Origin: Tulasnella sp. 424
Taxonomy: Eukaryota; Basidiomycota; Agaricomycetes; Cantharellales; Tulasnellaceae
Direction: 5' to 3'
Assembly (NCBI GenBank): GCA_019633425.1
Contig: WSUB01000382.1
Coordinates: forward strand, 1 to 15,075
DNA: 15,075 nt
Positions 9,621 to 15,075 of the stretch are shown here, one piece after another (the first letter of the stretch is position 1; each line of letters opens with the position of its first letter). Position numbers and translations under genes: made by a program. Below the pieces are notes generated by a model, which ran no database searches, was not told the DNA's origin, and was given only the letters and a program-made list of their open reading frames with translations.

Positions 9621-10099
9621 TCCAGGTTCTTATCGAGAAGGGGTCGTGTGATGATATGAGTCGGCGTCCTACGATGGGCTTAGCGGAGAGGGGAAAGGAT
9701 GAGTGTCAATGGAGGACTTGGGTGGATCGTGGGTGAGGGTATATGAAAGAACACACCACCTGGTGCTATACCTCAGCCTACTTTCCTTTGCGTGTTGAAC
9801 GGGCACGCCGCAATGTTCCTGCAGTTTGGGTGGTTCTGACTCTCCTTGCAAGCGCCCGCGCGAGGAAGTTCGAGATTCTAGCGCCAATCGTAGATCAACA
9901 TGATCTCCCATGATCACGCGCCACCATTGCAAACTCTAATCACACAAGGCTGAAAGGCAATTTTGCCTGGATACTGGAGGACGTAGGAGAAAGGAGACAG
10001 CTGAAGCTAGGGTTCCTTATACACCTCTCTAGTCTGGTTCATGCTTGCCGAGATCTGCTAAGCAGCGCCAGGAGTCTCTCGAACATATGGGCTGAGCGT
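9621..10099. other. Upstream region of kinase-TPR gene
   Basis: Non-coding DNA 5' of the kinase gene. The minus-strand frame at 9669-9932 has no recognisable features and is not joined to the kinase by an evident splice. No clear promoter element was identified. Confidence 0.4.
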
Positions 10100-10157
10100 G
10101 TTATCGTCACCTCGAGGCTCACCACACTGGTGTGTACAGGGTCAAGGGGAGGAAGGT

Positions 10158-10252
10158 GGGCTGCGGGCAGAGCCCCGGATGGGGGGGACCGCTAACGGCG
10201 ATCCCCCGACGGTGCCTTTACGTGGCATCCGGGATAAGTACAGCTTCGGCTG
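10158..10252 (+). other. Run of four adjacent stem-loops
   Basis: Four consecutive hairpins in 95 nt: GGGCT/AGCCC (10158-10162 with 10171-10175); a G5/C5 stem enclosing CCG-ctaa-CGG (10183-10207); a 6-bp stem with one G-U (10211-10216 with 10224-10229); and CAGC-TTCG-GCTG (10241-10252). The UUCG loop closed by C-G is an especially stable RNA tetraloop, which favours a plus-strand RNA. No family is recognised. Confidence 0.45.
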
Positions 10253-10470
10253 GAAACCAAAACCGTCATTAAACCCGTTAGCTTGCCGCTAAGGAGGATG
10301 TCTAGGATGCTGCCACATCCCTCATGTCCTCCCGCGCTGGCCAGGCTGCGGTACTTGTTACAACGGGAGCTATGACCGTTTCCGCATGTTCAGTCCAAGG
10401 ACCGTTCCGGAGCGTTCATTATTAGCCATGTCCTACCACATGACCGGAGTGCGCTTTAACGCGTTCGAGC

Positions 10471-10497
10471 CGATAAGGGGATACTAGCCCTATATCG
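10471..10497 (+). other. 9-bp stem with one bulged A
   Basis: CGATAAGGG (10471-10479) pairs with CCCTATATCG (10488-10497), leaving A10492 bulged and an 8-nt loop. The layout superficially recalls group II intron domain VI, but no matching domain V precedes it, so it is noted only as structure. Confidence 0.4.
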
Positions 10498-11755
10498 CCA
10501 CGGTTCAGTGTTTACTGCTGGGCTTAGCCCTTTTAGGTCGATGAGCTATGGAGCCGTGTTGGTGGACGGTACTCCAATCAAGGCCCGACCGACGGCAGCC
10601 TCGCACCTTCCCGTTGGTTTCCCGGAATGCGGTTCGACATTGCCCAAAGGGCTCGGATCCCCGCACAATCCGTACCAACACTCCTCGCCACGCTCTGCCT
10701 GTAATCCCGTTCCAGGGGACGCCCGTAGGCACAGAGCAATGACTAACCGCGCCGTCCTCTTTCGGAGGGTCGCAGCCGGTGGCCTATCTGTACCGGGGTT
10801 CGTACAGTCGGCTGGTTTTTACCCAAGTTCCGGCTTTAAATCTGTGTGCCGTAATCCTCGCAAGGGCCAGTCCGAGATGACTGGTGGAGCGTTAGCTCGC
10901 CTTGGCAGGATAGGTCAAATCCACTGCATTTGTCTAAGACAGGGGCGCCACGAGTAGGCTGCAGTTCCCGGCCCGCCAAAAGGGCGCTCGATCGTGTTGC
11001 TGAGGTTTTCTTCCCCATGGGTCAGCCCTTATGATTTGGGCCTCCAAGGAGGACTCCATCAGAGGCCTACATCGCTTGTCTACTTTCCTTCGCAGTCCAT
11101 TTCATATCGTCCCCTCCGTCCTTCACAAGCTGAGCCCCGCAGAATTTAAACCTCTCCACATCGGCTAAGAGTAGAGCTTGCAGCTTATACAGCCATAGAG
11201 TAGGCCTGCGCTCTTTTCATCTCCTTCGCGTCATGTGCGTATGTCTGTGGGCTCTAGGCCTAGCCAGGCACGCCCTTTCGCCAGTAAAGCATTGTGGATC
11301 GTCGGGGGCGCCCCAGATCCTTTCACCAATGCACCACGGTCCTGTTCCGCTCTACACTTGCCCCCCCTTCTCAAGGGCAGGTTCCAGACTTCCAGGTATT
11401 GTTTTACTCTTTCCCACTTGAATTTCGATCGCGCTAGTGCAGGTGTCACGGTGATGTGGTGCTTTTCCTCTTGGATTGCCACCAGACTGCATCACTACAA
11501 ACCTGATAGGAGTTGTACAACACGGGCAGCAATGGGGTTGGCTGGTGTTTAGAGGTGCTCGTATGCTTGCCTTCCAGGCAGCAGTTTAACTCGAGTGCTC
11601 ATGTCCGAGACGGCACTGTAATTGACACCCCCCACATGCTCGAGGCATGCCGGTGTTTCTCACTTACGACTGCCACCATTACGTGTTAAGCCTACACCGG
11701 GCACAGCACGCCATCTACTGACGCGTGAGACGCAACCCTTCAGTTCAATAGGGCC

Positions 11756-11784
11756 GGGCGAAGGTATGGAATGTACCTTCGCCC
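11756..11784. other. Perfect 11-bp hairpin
   Basis: GGGCGAAGGTA (11756-11766) and TACCTTCGCCC (11774-11784) pair perfectly around a 7-nt loop. It is the strongest single hairpin in the structured block. Followed by C rather than T residues, it does not look like an intrinsic terminator. Confidence 0.6.
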
Positions 11785-12491
11785 CCGGACAAGAAACATA
11801 TGCACTTAAACTGCAAGCACAAATCTGGGCCGAGGTATCTTCCCAAGGATGTCATGCAATGATTTGACCGATTTCCCGGCTGCGATTGGACAATCTCCAA
11901 CTCCGGCCCTTCCTATATGTAACCAGTATTTTTCGCTAGCAGGAAAAATGTGACATACTCCCGGGTAAGAGGGCTTGGCTCTGCACGCCTGTTCTTACAG
12001 GAGCTGGGACCGATATCTACACTATGGTGTGGCTTGCTCTGGGTTTCCATGCTTCGTGTCGACCATTGACGTAGACAAAGTGTAGAGGGATTTACCGCGA
12101 GCCCCAACAGAAGGCACCAAGGCTGGCAAGCTGCACCGTTCGGCGATGTAGCCAGTAAGTACTTTCGCATCACACCAATATTAATCCGGAGTCGTTTCCA
12201 AAATGCATGAGTGGCTTTTCCCGAGTGGTCCTTTTGCCGAAATCGGTATCCTGGTAGAACTAGAAATGAAGGCTTGGCGATCGTCCGTGTTGGCGCCCGT
12301 CGGATGGTTCACCAACATTCCATCCCAACTTTGTCGGCGAGGCGCTCATATCGGTCCGAAATGACTAAATATCAGAACATGGAAGCCCTTGAGATGGGTT
12401 TGGGTGGTCCATAGGTGCGCGGAAGTAGCCAGTTCTCCGACAGCGGTCCCCACGTGATCGTTCGGCGTTCATGCGCGCCGTTGCATTGTGC

Positions 12492-14206
12492 CACACCTCA
12501 TCCTCTTTTCTTCAACCGACCTCTCCCCATTCCGGGTCGTCCGCCATCCCTCCTCTCGCTTCAAGCATGATAGCTGTGTTCAGCGTCCCAATTTTCTTCA
12601 TCGTACGTTCCACTCCTCCCCCCAAAGCCATCCCAACCCAGTTTACCCCCATTGCAGGTATTCCGAGAAGCCCTCGAGGCATCCATCATCGTCTCCGTCC
12701 TACTCGCTCTCGTATGTAGAGCAAATCGTCTAGCAACCAGGCTCAGGCAACACCACGGCCGTCGCCCGCGAACGTACCACCGACAGCGACGAAAAGAAAC
12801 GGGAAGGGTCTCACACCTCTGAGAGTGAAGATTTGGCTCTCGGTAGCCAGGCAGAGACCAATGTCTTGATCAAGAAGATGCGCATCTTGGTCTTTGCGGG
12901 TTCTGTCTTGGGTCTTTTCGTCGCTCTGGCTATGTGCGTCCCGTTATCTTATCACTTGGCATGCCCTTTTTCCACCACCAACCCTCCCCTCTCGCCTTAT
13001 ACAGTGCTGCTGCTTTCATTGCCGTGTGGTTCACTTAAGTTAACGATCTCTTCGGCGCCAACGAGGAAATCTGGGAGGGTGCGTTCAACGTCATCGCGTA
13101 AGTCGCCCATACGTTGACTGTTTCGGAAACGCCAAAATCGCCAAGGCTGACCGACACATCGGGTCCTCCCGCACACACAGCGCGATCCAGATCTTCGTCA
13201 TGGGCCTCACCATGCTTCGCATCGACAAGGCCAAAGCCAAGTGGCGCGCCAAGCTGCACAAGGCCTTCATCACCGACGTCGCGAACACCGCCGCTCAGGG
13301 ACTCACCTCCAAATGGGCGAAATGGAGCCCCTTCCGCGGCGGACCCAGCCTCAGCGGCGAGGATAAGTGGGAGATGTCCAGTGGGAAGTGGGCTTTGTTC
13401 CTTTCGCCGTTTATTACCGTCATGCGAGAGGGTTTGGAGGCTGTCGTTTTCATCGGTGGTGTGAGTATATCCTATCTCTTTGCGTTGATTGACGAGGCGG
13501 GGTATTAATACTTGAGTTGATAGGTCTCCCTCGGCCAAAAAGCAACTGCCATTCCACTGGCAGCCATCGTCGGTCTTCTGCGGTCTCATCCGAGTCGTCG
13601 GCTACATCATCTACAGGTCCTCATCTCGCACATCCATCTCCATCTTCCTCGTCATCTCCACCAACCTCATGCTCCTCGTCGGCGCCAGTCTCTTCTCCAA
13701 GGCTATCGGAAGCTTCCAGAGGAACAAGTTCAACAAGATGTGAGAATCCCCCTCACCCCAATCCCGTCTTGGAGGCTGACCCTTGCTGCTTTCCTTTTTA
13801 GGGTTGGCGCCGACGTCGCAGAAGCCGGTAACGGACCGGGTAGCTACGACATCCGCGGCAACATCTGGCACTTGAACTGCTGCAACCCCGAAGACAAGTA
13901 CGGAAACGGCGGTTGGGCCATCTTTGCCGCCATCTTCGGTTGGTCCAACGACGGCTCCGTCGGTACCGTCCTCGGTTACATCTTCTACTGGATCGCAGTC
14001 GTCGTCGCTTTGGTCGTCATGCAGAATCACGAGGTGGGTTGCAAGAGACCAGATTTTGCTGTTCGCTACGTCTGCTGATAATTGGTTCGCCTTTTGCCCT
14101 GCAGGAAAAGAACCGCAGACGCGCTTCTGCCCAAACGGCTTAAGCCACGAAACTTTGAAATCCTTTGGCTGTTGCCGAGGTCAGGTTTTCTTGCCGGGTC
14201 CTAATT
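12492..14206 (+). repeat. Inverted duplicate of FTR1 segment 249-1996
   Basis: This segment is a diverged copy of about 249-1996 in opposite orientation. Similarity begins about 75 bp before the start codon (shared catcctc, ttcttcaacc, ccattccgggtcg strings), runs through all exons and introns, and ends about 60 bp after the stop (gctgttgccgaggtc, then gtcctaatt). Retained introns show DNA-level duplication rather than retroposition. The limits are approximate because they were aligned by eye. The promoter with the GATA sites was not copied or has been lost. Confidence 0.85.
12567..14143 (+). pseudogene. Decayed second FTR1 iron permease copy
   Basis: Same seven-exon layout as the intact FTR1: 12567-12602, 12658-12933, 13005-13097, 13181-13460, 13524-13739, 13802-14033 and 14105-14143, with GT-AG borders still in place. 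Lesions relative to the intact copy: 4 extra bases at 12712-12718 (after the codon for Val31), a TAG at 12731-12733 where the intact gene has Gln36, a TAA at 13036-13038 where it has Gln114, and in exon 5 a 2-base loss near 13579 plus a 6-base gain near 13591, which shifts the frame. Elsewhere motifs are preserved (FREALEAS, EEIWEG, MREGLEAVVFIGG, WHLNCCNP), and differences are often silent or conservative. It was therefore probably functional for a time and inactivated late. A full-length permease cannot be made from this copy as read. Consensus errors are possible, but two nonsense codons and two indels are many. Confidence 0.85.
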
Positions 14207-14686
14207 CTAGGCGAGCTTATTACAAATGATATTTCTGGTTTTTTTCACGGATTATACTTCTTCGTTTTCACATCTGCCGACGGGAACCAGCATGTGCTTC
14301 TTTCAACTTCTGTTTACTTCTTTTTTGGAGGTTTTATTTCTGTGACGAATAAAAGATGATCTTACCCCAGGTTTCTATTATCCGAAAAAGAGTGCAATTC
14401 TGCTCCATGTAGTACGTCACGCGTCGCGGAGCGAATTCTAAAATGAGAACAGCCAAGCCGAGATAATATTCGAAACCAGAAGTGCGCCGAAACTTTAGAA
14501 ATAAAATAGAAATGAAACAGAGGGAGTCGAAGGATACAAAACGATAGCAACTAGAGGGAACAACAAACTGGCCGAGAAAGGAAAGAAAACCGGAGGAATT
14601 TACAAGTAAAACCGAGCAATTGGAGAAAGTCTAAGACGGTCAATGAAACATGAGAACGAGTCAAGAGTGAGGGAGGGGTAAGGTAG
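14207..14686. other. Intergenic region, AT-richer
   Basis: Downstream of the FTR1 duplicate. An AATAAA at 14348-14353 could act as a poly(A) signal for a plus-strand transcript ending about 200 bp after the pseudogene stop. No gene is seen; the minus-strand frame 14362-14550 has no recognisable features. Confidence 0.4.
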
Positions 14687-15075
14687 CTAGGGGACGTGGG
14701 GCTCGGGAAGAAAGAGGGAGGTACCTGTTAAAAAGGTAGGGTTAGGAATCACGTCAAACACGTTGACTGTACAAGGGAAACACGAACTCGCAGTGGACCC
14801 GGAGACAGTGGGATGGAGATCGGCGGGGAGGTCTACGTCGTCGCGCGAGTTGCTGGGGCCGCGTCGCCGACGCTCTTTGGCCTGGAGCCCAGCTTCGATG
14901 AGGTGATCATGGTTGCTCAACAAGGAGTTCGACTTGACCTGCAGGTCGCGCCTAAGGTCGGAGGAGGTGCGAGGCGACCCTTCGGGGGTGGAGGCAGACA
15001 GGTACCCCGAGTCGATTGTTTTAGGTGTGGCGATGGGTGAGCGTGATGGTGGGGGCGGAGGTATGTTGGCAGCTG
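14687..15075 (-). CDS. C-terminal part of unknown protein (partial)
   Basis: An open minus-strand frame enters from the window edge and runs 129 codons to a TAG at 14687-14689. The product starts with a Pro/Ser/Thr-rich stretch (PPPPPSRSPIATPKTIDSGY), followed by a charged part (LRRDLQVKS, AGLQAKERRRRG, NSRDDVDLPADL), then a more hydrophobic end. This looks like the disordered tail of a fungal regulatory protein, but I recognise no family. The last part may be wrong, since an intron ending at taacag near 14724 is possible. An opposite-strand frame at 14813-15040 overlaps; its Gly/Val-rich product looks like the complement of the Pro-rich frame. Confidence 0.4.
   Translation of the reverse strand, partial: AANIPPPPPSRSPIATPKTIDSGYLSASTPEGSPRTSSDLRRDLQVKSNSLLSNHDHLIEAGLQAKERRRRGPSNSRDDVDLPADLHPTVSGSTASSCFPCTVNVFDVIPNPTFLTGTSLFLPEPHVP

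Larger units (their letters stand above)
10100..12470. other. Unidentified block rich in RNA-like hairpins
   Basis: About 2.4 kb without a convincing gene; the longest frame is 149 codons (10508-10957, plus) with no recognised domain. The DNA is not AT-rich and contains many short perfect stem-loops: 10158-10175, 10183-10207, 10211-10229, 10241-10252 (a C-UUCG-G tetraloop), 10278-10292, 10471-10497, 10520-10530 and 11756-11784. Such density is typical of rRNA, self-splicing introns or organelle-derived sequence. I found no universal rRNA motif, no group I P-Q-R-S core and no canonical group II domain V on either strand. The edges are approximate: the left edge is where kinase upstream DNA gives way, and the right edge meets the FTR1 duplicate near 12480. 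It could be an inserted organellar or plasmid fragment, a non-autonomous element, or foreign or mis-assembled sequence. Confidence 0.35.

Noticed and set aside
10550..10575. Group II intron domain V-like hairpin (GGAGCCGT...ACGGTACTCC)
   Set aside because: It is only 26 nt, lacks the distal stem and GNRA loop of domain V, and is not followed by a domain VI; no intron-encoded reverse transcriptase is present.
10508..10957. 149-codon plus-strand ORF in the structured block
   Set aside because: Composition is odd, overlapping frames on both strands are equally open, and it runs through several hairpins; no family recognised.
10100..12470. Ribosomal RNA (nuclear, mitochondrial or bacterial)
   Set aside because: Universal rRNA motifs such as the sarcin-ricin loop, the SSU 530 region and the GTACACACCGCCCG region were looked for on both strands and not seen.
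13035..13589. 184-codon minus-strand ORF
   Set aside because: Antisense to exons of the second FTR1 copy and crosses its introns; a shadow of strong coding bias on the other strand.
12658..13739. RIP-type mutation as the cause of the second FTR1's decay
   Set aside because: Both nonsense codons are C-to-T changes at CpA, but differences between the copies go in both directions and include indels, so no strong C-to-T bias is visible.

Overview
The window looks like nuclear DNA of a filamentous basidiomycete, most likely an Agaricomycete. The three readable genes have many short GT-AG introns (51-83 nt). Two of them form the divergent high-affinity iron-uptake pair typical of fungi. The third is a tyrosine-kinase-like (TKL) kinase fused to TPR repeats, an architecture I associate with Agaricomycetes. 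The lineage is inferred from gene content, not tested.

Layout. 1-316: 3' flank of the iron permease gene. 317-1893 (-): intact FTR1-type iron permease, seven exons, 386 aa. 1894-2295: shared promoter with two GATA sites on opposite strands, both exact ATCWGATAA matches. 2296-4556 (+): FET3-type multicopper ferroxidase, eight exons, 588 aa. 4557-7243: about 2.7 kb without a recognisable gene but rich in GATA motifs, including four more exact ATCWGATAA matches (two overlapping) and a 12-bp-stem hairpin. 7244-9620 (-): TKL kinase with six 40-residue TPRs, seven exons, 676 aa. 9621-10099: its upstream region. 10100-12470: gene-less, GC-balanced block full of short perfect stem-loops, origin not identified. 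12567-14143 (+): second FTR1 in inverted orientation, with all six introns kept but a frameshift, two nonsense codons and a second frameshift, so a pseudogene. 14144-14686: its 3' flank and intergenic DNA. 14687-15075 (-): probable 3' end of another gene leaving the window.

Ferroxidase and permease act together at the plasma membrane. Fet3 oxidises Fe(II) to Fe(III) on the outer face and Ftr1 takes the Fe(III) into the cell. The paired GATA sites between them fit joint repression by an iron-sensing GATA factor (SreA/Sre1/Urbs1 type).

The most unusual features are the inverted FTR1 duplicate, which lost its promoter and abuts the structured block; a possible 22-nt intron in that duplicate that would splice out two of its lesions; the orphan iron-type GATA sites in the gene-poor region; and the structured block itself. 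No CRISPR array, rRNA, tRNA or intact transposon was recognised.
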